Shown here in pieces: positions 18,434-28,445 of a stretch of DNA of 64,000 nucleotides. The stretch is from Aliikangiella coralliicola (lineage in GTDB: Bacteria > Pseudomonadota > Gammaproteobacteria > Enterobacterales > Kangiellaceae). A program made the position numbers and the translations under genes. Below the pieces are notes generated by a model that saw only the letters and a list, made by a program, of their open reading frames with translations, had not been told where the DNA came from and did not search any database. Location: NCBI RefSeq assembly GCF_007004725.1, contig NZ_ML660163.1, positions 266,915-330,914 on the forward strand, given 5' to 3'. Numbering within the stretch: position 1 is the first letter of the stretch; each line of letters opens with the position of its first letter.

Positions 18434-19231
18434 TTATCTGGTTGAAGCCACGTAATTTGCAACTTTAATGAAGTCTTCAAGGGCCAAATTTTCAGGACGA
18501 GCACCTGCATCAAGACCGACATCAACCAGTTCTTGCGCCGATATTCTCTTTTTCCAGACATTTCGGATGGTTTTACGTCGTTGATTAAAAGCGTCGCTCA
18601 CTAAACCAGAAAACAATTCAAAATCGGCCACAGCCAGTTTCTCTTCTCTGGGTTTTAAACGAACAATCGCAGAATCAACTTTCGGAGGAGGATCAAAAGA
18701 TTCAGGGGGAACCAAAAACAGCATTTGCGCGTGACAATAGTATTGAGTCATCACACTTAACCGACCATAAGTTTTACTACCCGGCTGAGCGACGATTCGC
18801 TCTACAACCTCTTTCTGCAGCATGAAATGCATATCCTGGATCGTCGGTAAAAATTGAAATAAATGAAAAAGGATCGGAGTCGAAATATTATAGGGAAGAT
18901 TACCGACCACTCGCATAATGCCAGCCTGAGAAAACTGATTAAAATCTGTTTTCAACGCGTCCTGCTCATAGATGGTTAGTTCCCCGGCTCTATCACAATT
19001 AAACTTTAACTTTGGGATCACATCTCGATCGAGTTCAATAACGGCTATTTTTTTAGAATGGGGTAATATCTCTCGAGTTAACGCACCTAGCCCTGGACCA
19101 ATCTCGATAATGTTATCGGACTCTTTGGGTTGAATACATTTTACAATCCGCTCAATAACGCCATAGTCGTGTAAAAAATTCTGGCCGAATCTTTTTTTCG
19201 CTTGATGTTGGTCGGGGGTAAAAGGTTTCAT
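18434..19231 (-). CDS. rsmA: 16S rRNA (adenine1518/1519-N6)-dimethyltransferase
   Basis: Dimethylates the two adjacent adenosines in helix 45 of 16S rRNA. The 265-residue KsgA-type protein has KKRFGQNFLHD at residues 12-22, the SAM motif IEIGPGLGALT near residues 43-53, and the catalytic NLPYNIS motif near residues 112-118. It is the last gene of lptD-surA-pdxA-rsmA, 11 bases after pdxA. The usual followers apaG and apaH are absent here. Confidence 0.97.
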   Translation of the reverse strand: MKPFTPDQHQAKKRFGQNFLHDYGVIERIVKCIQPKESDNIIEIGPGLGALTREILPHSKKIAVIELDRDVIPKLKFNCDRAGELTIYEQDALKTDFNQFSQAGIMRVVGNLPYNISTPILFHLFQFLPTIQDMHFMLQKEVVERIVAQPGSKTYGRLSVMTQYYCHAQMLFLVPPESFDPPPKVDSAIVRLKPREEKLAVADFELFSGLVSDAFNQRRKTIRNVWKKRISAQELVDVGLDAGARPENLALEDFIKVANYVASTR

Positions 19232-19242
19232 TAATCAAGCCC

Positions 19243-20271
19243 TTATGAAGAAGGTGTAGAAGGCTGCTCGGTAGCTCGACCAGAGAGTAATCGCAGGGCG
19301 TAGTTAACGGCATATTCTAAACTATCACTTGAAGCGGTGTAGCTCGCTGCTATGTCTAACGCCGTACCATGATCGACAGAAGTTCTGATATAAGGCAGGC
19401 CTAAGGTGACGTTAACACATTGTCCAAAGCCAAACGCCTTAATCACCGGAAGCCCCTGATCATGATACATCGCTAAAAAAACATCATAAGCCTTACGCTT
19501 CTCTGGTGTAAATAAAGTATCTGCAGGAAAAGGTCCAAAAACCAACTGACCTTGATTGCAAAAATGTTCTATTACAGGACGAATGATTTCGTCATCTTCA
19601 TAACCTAATAGCCCGCCTTCTCCCGCATGTGGATTAAGCCCGCAAACAGCTACTTTTGTTTTTTCACCGGTTATATTTTCCAGTGAGTTTAAAATAACAC
19701 CGATGACTTGCTTTAACTCGTCCTGAGTAATCGCTTGCGGTACTTTCGCTAACGGCAAATGGGTTGTAGCCAACGTCACCTTGAGTTCATCAGTAGCGAG
19801 CATCATTACCACTTTATCGATGTTGGCAGCCTTGGCAAAAAATTCTGTATGCCCGAGGAAGTTCTGATCAACCTGATTTAAATTAGCCTTATGGACCGGC
19901 GAGGTCACAATAGCATCGACAGTTTTATCTAATGCCAATTCGCTTGCGCGCGCAAGAATAGCTAGCGTCGCTTTTGCATTTTCAGCATTGAGTTTGCCTG
20001 CCACAACCGGTTGCTCACAGGGAATATTCTCAATATAAAGATGGCCGGGTTGATGTTTATGGACTGGCGAGTCCCAATCCATATTGATCAGTTTCAGTGA
20101 TAAATTTAACGCTTGGGCAGTGGACTCAAGCAACGCTTTATCGGCGATAACAACAATCTGAGCGTCAAATTTCAGTTGAGCGACCCGAACAATTAACTCA
20201 GGCCCGATACCCGCGGATTCCCCCATTGTCAGCGCAACTCGGGGAATCAAGCTCTGTCGATTAACATTCAT
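19243..20271 (-). CDS. pdxA: 4-hydroxythreonine-4-phosphate dehydrogenase
   Basis: NAD-dependent oxidation and decarboxylation of 4-phosphohydroxythreonine in the DXP-dependent pyridoxal phosphate pathway. The 342-residue protein has TMGESAGIGPE near residue 15, SPVHKANL, GHTEFFA with a metal-binding His, LNPHAGEGG, and YHDQGLPVIKAFGF. These are the metal and substrate ligands of the family. It lies between surA (64 bases upstream) and rsmA, the conserved order. Confidence 0.97.
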   Translation of the reverse strand: MNVNRQSLIPRVALTMGESAGIGPELIVRVAQLKFDAQIVVIADKALLESTAQALNLSLKLINMDWDSPVHKHQPGHLYIENIPCEQPVVAGKLNAENAKATLAILARASELALDKTVDAIVTSPVHKANLNQVDQNFLGHTEFFAKAANIDKVVMMLATDELKVTLATTHLPLAKVPQAITQDELKQVIGVILNSLENITGEKTKVAVCGLNPHAGEGGLLGYEDDEIIRPVIEHFCNQGQLVFGPFPADTLFTPEKRKAYDVFLAMYHDQGLPVIKAFGFGQCVNVTLGLPYIRTSVDHGTALDIAASYTASSDSLEYAVNYALRLLSGRATEQPSTPSS

Positions 20272-20335
20272 AGACTATCATTACTTACCAAGCTATTTTG
20301 GTCTATCATTCTAGAAGTTTAATTTCCAGAGGCAA

Positions 20336-21643
20336 TCAATTTTCATCGATTATTTTGATATAAGCTTGCTCTTTTAATTCCTGAAGCCAAATCTGAGCTT
20401 CCTCTTCAAATTTTCTGTTATGCAAAATTCGATAAGCACGCTCTCTTTTCTTCTCTTCAGTTTGATCTTGATTACGGCGACCAAGAACCTCAATTAAATG
20501 CCAGCCAAATTCGGTTTTCACCGGCTCACTCATTTCATTCACTGCTAACGCTTCCATTGCCTTGGTGAATTCAGGTACGAAAGTTCCAGGATCACTCCAT
20601 TTCAAGTCTCCGCCTAATGAACCGCTTCCTTTATCATCCGAAAATTCAATCGCCAGATCTTCAAACTTTTCGCCATCTACAATTCTTTGTCGAATCAATT
20701 TCAGTTTGTCAAAAGCAGCTTTTTCGTCAGTAATTGCATTAGGCGAAATTAAAATGTGGCGGACATGGGTTTGAATAACGCTGTGAGTTTCGAAACCACC
20801 CTTAGAATCAATCAGGTGCAATATGTGAAGTCCACTACCACTTCTCAATGGCTCAGAAATATCACCAACTTTCATGTTTTTAACGCTGCCAGAAAATAAC
20901 GTTGGTAATTGAGAAGCATTGCGCCACCCTAAGTTTCCACCATTTAAAGCATTTTGACCGGCAGAATAAGTAATTGCATATTCCTGAAAGTTGGCTCCAT
21001 TTCTTAATTCTCGAATCAATTTATCCGCTTTGTCGCGAATTTTGGTAATTTCTTCAGGCGAAGCCCCTTCAGGCAATGGTAGTAATATGTGGCCCAGAGA
21101 ATATTGAACTCGGCTTAAACCTTCATTATCAATTTGCACTAAAAGGTTATCAACTTCTTTGTCGCTGATCTTAATTCGGCGCGAGACACTGCCACCACGC
21201 GCTCTGGAAACCATAATTTCAGCGCGAATATCTTCTCTAAAGATCGCCCAGGAAGTCCCCTCTTCTTCAATGCTTTTTCGAAACTGTTCAATGGAAAGGT
21301 TGTTTTGCTCTGCAATACGCGTGATAGCTGAGTCTAACTCAGTATCGCTAACTCTTACTCCAACCCGCTTTGCCATTTGCATTTGCAGCGACTCTAGAAT
21401 TAAGCGGTCTAAAATTTGCGCTTGTAGTTTGTCTAACGGCGGAGCAGTTTGGTTTCGACTTTTAATCTGTTGCAAAACAGAATTTGTTCGTCTGACCAAC
21501 TCACTTGCTAAAACCACATCCGAATCAACCAACGCCACTACGCGGTCAATCATCTCCAGCTTTGCTGAAACGATCGCTGATTGAAAACTGAAGGCAGCTA
21601 CCACTGCAATTTTTAATAATTTCTTCATTACCTGACCATTCAT
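20336..21643 (-). CDS. surA: Periplasmic chaperone / peptidyl-prolyl isomerase SurA
   Basis: Periplasmic chaperone for beta-barrel outer-membrane proteins such as LptD, which is encoded just upstream. The 435-residue protein has a signal peptide (AVVAAFSFQSAIVSA), the N-terminal chaperone domain beginning DRVVALVDSDVVLASEL, two parvulin domains (about residues 175-275 and 285-385, each with the GG-LGW or GG-LKW core motif), and the C-terminal helix. The first ATG is at 21643; a second in-frame ATG at 21628 (MKKLLK) gives a more typical signal peptide, and the choice is open. Confidence 0.96.
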   Translation of the reverse strand: MNGQVMKKLLKIAVVAAFSFQSAIVSAKLEMIDRVVALVDSDVVLASELVRRTNSVLQQIKSRNQTAPPLDKLQAQILDRLILESLQMQMAKRVGVRVSDTELDSAITRIAEQNNLSIEQFRKSIEEEGTSWAIFREDIRAEIMVSRARGGSVSRRIKISDKEVDNLLVQIDNEGLSRVQYSLGHILLPLPEGASPEEITKIRDKADKLIRELRNGANFQEYAITYSAGQNALNGGNLGWRNASQLPTLFSGSVKNMKVGDISEPLRSGSGLHILHLIDSKGGFETHSVIQTHVRHILISPNAITDEKAAFDKLKLIRQRIVDGEKFEDLAIEFSDDKGSGSLGGDLKWSDPGTFVPEFTKAMEALAVNEMSEPVKTEFGWHLIEVLGRRNQDQTEEKKRERAYRILHNRKFEEEAQIWLQELKEQAYIKIIDEN

Positions 21644-21836
21644 ATTATATTGATTCTCTATTTTGAGAACATACTGCTCACTGATATCATTCGTTCGACA
21701 ACATTAACATCAACGACCTGTCTTACAGTAACCTACCACTTACTCACCCAAACTCGGCGCCTACCTCATTCAAATTGTGATGGCTAATTCGCCTGTTCCA
21801 TCCAATTAGCCAATACCAAAGTCAATTTGAGTGAAA

Positions 21837-24245
21837 TTAGTTGAGAAAGGGATCTCGATAACTCGTAATACTAGACTCTAACAATCCGCTTAACCCAGAT
21901 TCACCAGCACTTCCCAATCCTTTAAATACAAATTGCAGATGGATACCATCACTATATTCGTCATCACTAATTAATATCGGATTGCCACTTCCATCTAACT
22001 GAGTGTTTAGATATTTTTGCGCCACCAAACGGACCGCCCAACAACAGGATTCATACTCAATTCCTGCTAAAGCCTCAATCGTCTTGTCTCGATTCATGTC
22101 ATTATACCATCGACCAAGCAATCGCCACTCGGAATTTATCGGCCAAGCGAAAGAAAAATCACTTTCCTCGATAAGATCACCGGCAATTTCTCGAAACCTG
22201 TGGGATAAATTGACAATATGATTGGGTTTGGGTTCAAATTTAATCACACTTCTCGCCTGATTTGTATTTTCAGAGCGCTCATCCCAATCAATAAAACCAC
22301 GATATGTGGTCGATTGACTCAACTTAAATTCAAGTTCAGCCAACCACGGAGAAGTGCTTTCTTGTTCAATCGTCTGCCCCGCTAGCTGGACAGTTCTATC
22401 GTCAAAATAGTAACGTCGCCCAAGACTGAATTTAAATACTTGCTCGCCTGAAGCGTCTTTTACCAATGTATTGGTCAACGCAACACTCACATGATTAGTG
22501 TCACCCACTCGGTCAATACCCGAAAATCGATTTTCCCGCCATAGTTGGTTAAAACCAAAAACAGGCAAAGTGGTATCAAAGTTATTGATTTCATCTTGTT
22601 CACGGTGAGGGATGTAGCTATAAAATACGCGAGGAATCAAACTATGCGTATAATCTTCCTCGTTCATGCGAGTCTTGCGATCGAAATAAAGACCGCTATC
22701 GAGACTAAATATTGGTAAGTCACGGGTAATCGACTGCTTTTGGCCGCTCAACTGCGATTCTTGCTCATAACGAGTCATCTGATAACTCAGCTTTGGAATC
22801 GTAAATCCCCAGATAGCGTTCATTGGATAGCTTAACGACGGTGTGAGATTCGTTCGCGTACCTTCAAGTTGAGCACTATCAGGATGCTCAAACTGGGTCC
22901 ATTCTGAACTCAACTGCCAACGAAACCCACTGTCAGCCAAATGATCGGCATTAATATTAATACTGGGCAAATATCGATAAGAGTCGACGGCAATCAACGA
23001 CTGGCTGGCACGGGCAAACATTTGAATATCCCAGATATCATCGGTATAACTTAAGTTTGCATGGCTGTTCAGACTCGTCGCATTGGACGATTCCAGGCCA
23101 GAGCCAAAATCACGGAAATAATCGCTATCACTCACACGCTGTGAGTGAATTTTCAATTGCCAATTTCGATTAAACACCGCGTCATGTTTAAAGTCAGTTA
23201 ACCACCGCTCCGCAGAATTCGCATCGATTGAAGCACTGGTTGCTGGATCCAGGAGCAACGAAGCTACAATCTTGTCTTCGTCCATCCACTCGAAAAACCA
23301 CTCAGAATAGGTTTTCTCGGTTAACCAGCGAAACTGACTGCCCCACTGAGTACCTCTTTTCTCGATGTGTCTGGGCGTAAAAGTCGCGTCAGCCCAGTGG
23401 GTAATATTCCAATAAATAGGCTGAGCAATATCCAATCCATTTCTATCATTATTTTTTATCGTTGGAGAGAGTAATCCTGATTTTCGCCGATCATCAATTG
23501 GAAAGTTTAAATAAGGAAAGTAAAAAACCGGTATGCTATTTACCTTTAAAACGGTATTCCAGGCCTCACCGCGCCCGTCAGCTTGTTCCAAACTCATTTC
23601 TGAAGTGGACAACTGCCAGCTTTCATCGCCTTTAGGGCAAGTAGTGAAAGTCAGTTCATTGAGTTCAGTGGTCGATTCCGGCTTAACGGTTACACTTTCA
23701 GCGGTTCCTCGACCACCATTTTCAAATAGAAAAAATTCTGCTTTTTCTAACTCGATGTTGCCAGTCTGGCGGTCTTGTTTAAGGTTTTTACCACCAAAGA
23801 TAGCGTCACTCGATTCCACCGACACTTCGCCTGTGGCTGACAATTGTTGTGTTTGATGATCAACGATGACCTCTTCCGCGCGAATTGTCGACTGATGATC
23901 CTGGACTGTCACATTGCCCTTTAAATGGGTTAGTTTATTGCTTATTTCTGGTGCACTATCGTAGGAAATTCTGACTTTGCCTTCCTCAGGCATATCGTCT
24001 TTGACGGTTGCTGTGGATTGCTCTAAACCCAATTGCTCTCGACTAACCTCACACTGAGACAAAACACGCCAGTCAAATTTTCCGCTGGTTGTTTCGTCAG
24101 TACTGGTGTTGCTGGCATTATCAGCAGCTGCGGCAGTGCCAGCCATCAATAAGGGGATCCCCAATAAGGATGTCAATGGCGACTTTAATTGAGTTATTTT
24201 TCGAGTTTTTCGATTGGTCAGCAAATTGTTTGATACCTGCGACAA
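21837..24245 (-). CDS. lptD: LPS-assembly outer-membrane protein LptD
   Basis: Outer-membrane translocon that, with LptE, inserts LPS in the outer leaflet. The 802-residue protein has a signal peptide ending near residue 41, an LptA-like N-terminal jellyroll (about residues 90-210), and a C-terminal beta-barrel ending in an aromatic/Leu terminus. The four cysteines that form the inter-domain disulfides in E. coli are all present: C65 and C203 in the N-terminal part and the adjacent pair C734-C735. It heads the lptD-surA-pdxA-rsmA run, 193 bases before surA, and is divergent from amgK. Confidence 0.96.
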   Translation of the reverse strand: MSQVSNNLLTNRKTRKITQLKSPLTSLLGIPLLMAGTAAAADNASNTSTDETTSGKFDWRVLSQCEVSREQLGLEQSTATVKDDMPEEGKVRISYDSAPEISNKLTHLKGNVTVQDHQSTIRAEEVIVDHQTQQLSATGEVSVESSDAIFGGKNLKQDRQTGNIELEKAEFFLFENGGRGTAESVTVKPESTTELNELTFTTCPKGDESWQLSTSEMSLEQADGRGEAWNTVLKVNSIPVFYFPYLNFPIDDRRKSGLLSPTIKNNDRNGLDIAQPIYWNITHWADATFTPRHIEKRGTQWGSQFRWLTEKTYSEWFFEWMDEDKIVASLLLDPATSASIDANSAERWLTDFKHDAVFNRNWQLKIHSQRVSDSDYFRDFGSGLESSNATSLNSHANLSYTDDIWDIQMFARASQSLIAVDSYRYLPSININADHLADSGFRWQLSSEWTQFEHPDSAQLEGTRTNLTPSLSYPMNAIWGFTIPKLSYQMTRYEQESQLSGQKQSITRDLPIFSLDSGLYFDRKTRMNEEDYTHSLIPRVFYSYIPHREQDEINNFDTTLPVFGFNQLWRENRFSGIDRVGDTNHVSVALTNTLVKDASGEQVFKFSLGRRYYFDDRTVQLAGQTIEQESTSPWLAELEFKLSQSTTYRGFIDWDERSENTNQARSVIKFEPKPNHIVNLSHRFREIAGDLIEESDFSFAWPINSEWRLLGRWYNDMNRDKTIEALAGIEYESCCWAVRLVAQKYLNTQLDGSGNPILISDDEYSDGIHLQFVFKGLGSAGESGLSGLLESSITSYRDPFLN

Positions 24246-24429
24246 AAGGCTGTGCTCATTTATTATTTGAAAGGCGCCATAATACGCGAAAATGACTACC
24301 TAGAAAACTCAGTTAAGTGTCTGAGCCCATTTAGCGCCAAAATATCGTTTAAAAACGTGCTGTCATCTTGTAGAAATATCTCATTGCAGGCATTATGCAT
24401 GCCGATAAACGAAAGATAAACAGACCCTG

Positions 24430-25425
24430 ATGATTGACCAAAGAAAACAGCAGTTAGCCCATTGGGCTGGTAAACAACTCAACCAGCAGCCTCCAGAACT
24501 GGAAACTGTTTCCGGGGATGCGAGTTTTCGTCGATATTTTCGCTTTTCTAACGGCGAAAGCTCCATCATTGCGGTAGACGCGCCACCAACTCACGAAGAT
24601 AATCATTCATTCCATCGAGTGGCAAAAATCCTGTTAAAGCAAGGGCTACTCGTACCGGAATTTCTCAACATCGACTTTGACGAGGGCTTTATTCTACTCT
24701 CCGATCTCGGCGATAAGCTCTATCTTCCATCGCTCAACCAATCGTCAGTCAATCAGCTTTACAGCAAAGCCATCGATTCCATCATTCAGATGCAGCAAAT
24801 TCCTCTGACAAATCTAGCGGAACTAACGACTTACGACGAACAAAAGCTGAATATGGAAATGGCGCTATTTCCAGACTGGTTTATTAAAGAACATTTAAAA
24901 TTGCAGTTATCTGATACCGAAAAGAAGCTGATTTCAGATACGTTCAGAAAACTAGCAGATAATGCTCTGGCTCAACCCCAATATTTCGTCCACCGGGATT
25001 ATCATTCTCGTAATTTAATGATCTGTGAACGCCAGACCCCTGGAATTATTGATTTTCAGGATGCAGTGATCGGCCCTATAACCTATGATTTAGTATCACT
25101 TTTAAAAGACTGCTATATCGAGTGGGAAGAAGCGGCAGTCAAGTCCTGGTGCGAGGAATACTTGAAACAGGCCAAGACAGCGGGTCTCACAAACCAGGAA
25201 TTCAGCGCATTTTATAAAGATTTCGAATGGATGGGCATGCAACGACATATTAAAGTGCTGGGAATTTTTGCCAGACTCAATTATCGAGATAACAAACCCG
25301 GCTACCTGCAAGATCTTCCGCTTACCCTTAATTACTTGCGTAAAGCTGCCGCTCGCTACGATGAATTCAGAGAATTCTCTCAATTTCTCGAACAGCGCAT
25401 TAGCCCGGCGATGGCAAAAATCTGA
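24430..25425 (+). CDS. amgK: N-acetylmuramate/N-acetylglucosamine kinase AmgK
   Basis: Aminoglycoside-phosphotransferase-fold kinase of 331 residues. It has a DASFRRYFR start typical of AmgK, the catalytic loop HRDYHSRNLM near residues 192-201, and the metal-binding IDFQDAV near residue 210. In Pseudomonas putida AmgK makes MurNAc-1-phosphate or GlcNAc-1-phosphate in peptidoglycan recycling, bypassing de novo UDP-MurNAc synthesis. The stop overlaps the murU start by one base, so the pair is coupled, as in Pseudomonas. Confidence 0.92.
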   Translation: MIDQRKQQLAHWAGKQLNQQPPELETVSGDASFRRYFRFSNGESSIIAVDAPPTHEDNHSFHRVAKILLKQGLLVPEFLNIDFDEGFILLSDLGDKLYLPSLNQSSVNQLYSKAIDSIIQMQQIPLTNLAELTTYDEQKLNMEMALFPDWFIKEHLKLQLSDTEKKLISDTFRKLADNALAQPQYFVHRDYHSRNLMICERQTPGIIDFQDAVIGPITYDLVSLLKDCYIEWEEAAVKSWCEEYLKQAKTAGLTNQEFSAFYKDFEWMGMQRHIKVLGIFARLNYRDNKPGYLQDLPLTLNYLRKAAARYDEFREFSQFLEQRISPAMAKI

Positions 25426-26150
25426 TGAAAGCGATGCTACTGGCAGCAGGTCGAGGCGAAAGAATGATGCCCTTAACCGCCAAAACGCCGAAACCTCTAC
25501 TTAGAATCTCAGACAAGCCGCTACTAGAGTACCATATTGAAAACCTGGTCAATGCCGGGTTGAGACAAATCGTTATCAACCATAGTTATCTCGGACAACA
25601 AATCGAAAACTACTTTGGCGATGGTGCCAAATTAGGGGCACAAATTTCGTGGTCACGGGAAACTTCTCCTCTGGAGACGGCCGGCGGAATTATTAAAGCG
25701 CTACCCAAACTGGGCGAACAACCCTTTATTTTAATCAACGGTGATGTTTGGTGTCCGTTATCTATTGATAAATTCGTGAATAGTCCACATATTGATTCGC
25801 TTAAGCGCAAACAAACACTGGCACATTTACTATTGGTTAAAAACCCTCAACATAATCCAACAGGTGATTTTGGATTAATTGAATCCATGGTGGTTAATAA
25901 AAATAGTACTATGTGGACCTACTCCGGTATCGCGGTTTTACACCCAGACCTTTTTCGTGCTCAAATTTGCGCACAATCTGAAAGTAATCAACGGGATCGG
26001 GTGCTAGCATTGGCGCCTGTCTTACGTGAAGCTGCCGACCACCAAAAAGTAACCGCTGAAATTTTTGACGGCGACTGGCAAGACATAGGCACACCTGAAC
26101 GTTTAGATAATTTACGTAGCCAGGTTAAAACACAATCAGGAAATAAATAA
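25425..26150 (+). CDS. murU: N-acetylmuramate-1-phosphate uridylyltransferase MurU
   Basis: Makes UDP-MurNAc from the AmgK product and UTP. The 241-residue nucleotidyltransferase has the N-terminal AAGRGERMMPLT motif, PKPLLRI, the GDVW metal-binding Asp near residue 106, and a DWQDIGTPERL motif near the C-terminus. Its ATG overlaps the amgK stop codon (25425). djlA starts 20 bases downstream on the same strand. Confidence 0.93.
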   Translation: MKAMLLAAGRGERMMPLTAKTPKPLLRISDKPLLEYHIENLVNAGLRQIVINHSYLGQQIENYFGDGAKLGAQISWSRETSPLETAGGIIKALPKLGEQPFILINGDVWCPLSIDKFVNSPHIDSLKRKQTLAHLLLVKNPQHNPTGDFGLIESMVVNKNSTMWTYSGIAVLHPDLFRAQICAQSESNQRDRVLALAPVLREAADHQKVTAEIFDGDWQDIGTPERLDNLRSQVKTQSGNK

Positions 26151-26170
26151 CCCATTTTACGAACATCAAT

Positions 26171-26974
26171 ATGAAAATTGCTGGAAAAATAATTTGTGGC
26201 GTTCTCGGCTTTTTGATTGGCAACATTCCCGGTCTGATTGTCGGAATTTGGCTAGGACATTCTTTTGACAAAGGAATGGATCAGGACTTCGACAATATTT
26301 TTAGTCGCAAAGATCCATCACAAACTCAAGCGGTATTCTTCGAAGCCAGTTTTGCGGTCATGGGACATTTGGCGAAAGCCGATGGCGTTGTCACCAAAAA
26401 AGAAATCGACGTAGCCGAGCAAGTCATGCACAAACTGGGATTGGTCGGAGAAAGACGCCAGCAAGCCATCGATGCATTTAATCGCGGCAAATCAAATAAC
26501 TTCGATTTATCCGATTGTCTGTATCAACTGAAGCTTCATGGTTCAAAAAGTCCTAGCTTAATTCAGATGTTCATCGAAATTCAGATCGTTTCTGCAACAG
26601 CGGATGGACAAGTTTCTCAGCCAGAAATGCTGATTTTGTACCGAATTGGTGAAGAATTTCGAATTCCGAAACGTCAAATTGAGCAACTGGTCGAAATGGT
26701 GATTGCTCAACAATCATTTCATCGCGACGGCCGAACCGGCCAGTACTCATCAACCAGCGGCCCCTCCATCGAACAAGCTTACAAAGTGTTGGGCGTGTCA
26801 GCAGATTCAGGTAAACAGGAAGTTAAACGGGCTTATCGTAAATTAATGTCGCAACACCATCCCGACAAACTGGTTGCCAAAGGAATGCCAGAAGAAATGG
26901 TCAAAGTTGCCACAGAAAAATCTCAAGAAATTCAATCCGCCTACGAAATGATAAAAAGCCAGAAAGGATTTTAA
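26171..26974 (+). CDS. djlA: Membrane-anchored DnaJ-like co-chaperone DjlA
   Basis: A 267-residue inner-membrane co-chaperone of DnaK. A glycine-rich membrane segment at about residues 6-30 is followed by a TerB-like helical domain (about residues 55-170) and a C-terminal J-domain (about residues 200-267) with the HPD tripeptide intact (QHHPDKL). In E. coli djlA is also divergent from lptD, so the context agrees. The next gene starts two bases after its stop. Confidence 0.94.
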   Translation: MKIAGKIICGVLGFLIGNIPGLIVGIWLGHSFDKGMDQDFDNIFSRKDPSQTQAVFFEASFAVMGHLAKADGVVTKKEIDVAEQVMHKLGLVGERRQQAIDAFNRGKSNNFDLSDCLYQLKLHGSKSPSLIQMFIEIQIVSATADGQVSQPEMLILYRIGEEFRIPKRQIEQLVEMVIAQQSFHRDGRTGQYSSTSGPSIEQAYKVLGVSADSGKQEVKRAYRKLMSQHHPDKLVAKGMPEEMVKVATEKSQEIQSAYEMIKSQKGF

Positions 26975-26976
26975 CT

Positions 26977-27588
26977 TTGCCGAACTTTTTAAAAAAACAA
27001 ACTAAAAAATACTCAATCAAAACCAGCGTAACCAGTCATAAATCTTCCTTAAAGGGTCTGCTGTTTTTGATCGGCGCATTAATATCAAGCCCCGCTTTCG
27101 CAGTCGACGGCATGATGCTTAACTATGGCGTCGGCATGAGCGACGCGCTAATTCAATATAAAGATATTACCGGCGCAAAGCAGAAATCTATCGGCGTTTT
27201 CTGGAATACCGACACTACATTTCAACACGGACTCTTAGGCTACAGCGAACTAGAGTTTGAAGCTTATGCCGCAGAAATTAGCAAAGATCAAACGATGAAC
27301 CTGGTTGCGGTCAGACCCATTCTCAATTTTTGGGAAAGTAGCAGTAAAGCACGCTCATGGTATTGGCAATTTGGCATTGGGCTCAGTTATTTTGACAGTA
27401 AACGATTAGACCCAATTGAATTTTCCTCTAATGCCCAGTTCGCCACAATTTTTGGTCTGGGTTTTGTGTTAGACGATGCTAGAAAGCATCGACTAACAAT
27501 GCGCTATAATCACTACTCTAACGGATACCTGTCGACCCCCAATCAAGGATTGGATACCTTCACCCTTGACTGGCATATTGGTTTTTAA
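26977..27588 (+). CDS. PagL-like acyloxyacyl hydrolase (lipid A 3-O-deacylase family)
   Basis: A 203-residue exported protein: basic N-terminus, hydrophobic segment, cleavage probably after SPAFA (residue 42), then beta-strand-rich sequence ending in an aromatic residue, as in an eight-stranded outer-membrane barrel. The C-terminal segment HYSNGYLSTPNQGLDTF matches the PagL active-site region: His179 and Ser181 sit where PagL has H126 and S128, but the catalytic Glu140 position is Asp193. PagL removes the 3-O-acyl chain of lipid A. The start is TTG at 26977, two bases after djlA, so translation is probably coupled. Outer-membrane location fits the nearby lptD. Confidence 0.75.
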   Translation: MPNFLKKQTKKYSIKTSVTSHKSSLKGLLFLIGALISSPAFAVDGMMLNYGVGMSDALIQYKDITGAKQKSIGVFWNTDTTFQHGLLGYSELEFEAYAAEISKDQTMNLVAVRPILNFWESSSKARSWYWQFGIGLSYFDSKRLDPIEFSSNAQFATIFGLGFVLDDARKHRLTMRYNHYSNGYLSTPNQGLDTFTLDWHIGF

Positions 27589-27634
27589 TTTTCACAAAAG
27601 GTCGATCGGTTAACTCATTTTAAGGCACTTTACA

Positions 27635-28261
27635 ATGACTCACACAACTCAACAAAAACAACTGGTAACAATGCTAGAGCTGCAGAATGCAATGAATAAA
27701 AAAGTGCATGAAGATTGGCTTAATCAGGGTTTCGAGTGGTATCGCGCTATCTGGATCGAATGTGGCGAGATGCTTGACCACTATGGCTGGAAGTGGTGGA
27801 AACATCAATCTCCTGATATGGAACAGGTTAAGCTAGAGTTAGTCGATATTTTTCATTTTGGACTAAGTTGTCGACTCAGCGACAGTGACGATCTGAATAA
27901 AATCGCCGAAACTCTCGAATATGAGTTTTCAGACCGACGCACAAACGATGATTTTAGAACTACGTTAGAAGACCTGGCGTTAAACACGCTACAAACCAAG
28001 TCATTTAACGCACAAATTTTTGCCGGCTGTATGCAACAGATTGACATGTCATTTGACGAGCTATTTACTAGCTATGTGGGCAAAAACGTACTTAACTTTT
28101 TCCGTCAGGATCACGGATATAAAGACGGTACTTATCATAAAGTGTGGCATGGAAAAGAGGACAACGAGCACCTGGTAGAAGTTGTTGCGACGCTTGATCC
28201 AAAAGCCGAAGATTTCGCCGATAAAGTCTACCAGGAACTCTCGAAGCGATATCCATCTTAA
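27635..28261 (+). CDS. Dimeric all-alpha dUTP diphosphatase
   Basis: A 208-residue protein of the all-alpha NTP pyrophosphohydrolase superfamily (dUTPase_2), not the common trimeric Dut. It has the metal-binding pattern E-x-x-E (WIECGEM, about residues 45-51) followed by E-x-x-D in KLELVDIFHF (about residues 69-78), with the GWKWWK segment between them. It would hydrolyse dUTP to dUMP and keep uracil out of DNA. The relatives I know are in Leishmania, Campylobacter and some marine gammaproteobacteria. Confidence 0.88.
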   Translation: MTHTTQQKQLVTMLELQNAMNKKVHEDWLNQGFEWYRAIWIECGEMLDHYGWKWWKHQSPDMEQVKLELVDIFHFGLSCRLSDSDDLNKIAETLEYEFSDRRTNDDFRTTLEDLALNTLQTKSFNAQIFAGCMQQIDMSFDELFTSYVGKNVLNFFRQDHGYKDGTYHKVWHGKEDNEHLVEVVATLDPKAEDFADKVYQELSKRYPS

Positions 28262-28344
28262 TCAACGGAGTACAACTCGACTTCGGTTAATCCTGATTAA
28301 TGAAATACGATAGGAGAATACTTTTCTATCTGACAATAAACGTC

Positions 28345-28378
28345 CCTTCCCTTCAAGCCACAGAGCTCTCTGGGAAGG
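28345..28378 (+). terminator. Possible terminator hairpin after the dUTPase gene
   Basis: CCTTCCC (28345-28351) pairs with GGGAAGG (28372-28378); the loop itself contains the palindrome AGAGCTCT. No T-run follows, so the call is weak. Confidence 0.35.
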
Positions 28379-28445
28379 AGTGATTTCCGCTCAAATGAAT
28401 CATTCTGGAAAGTAAAGTTCCACTCTGAGAAATAAAAGACCACCG

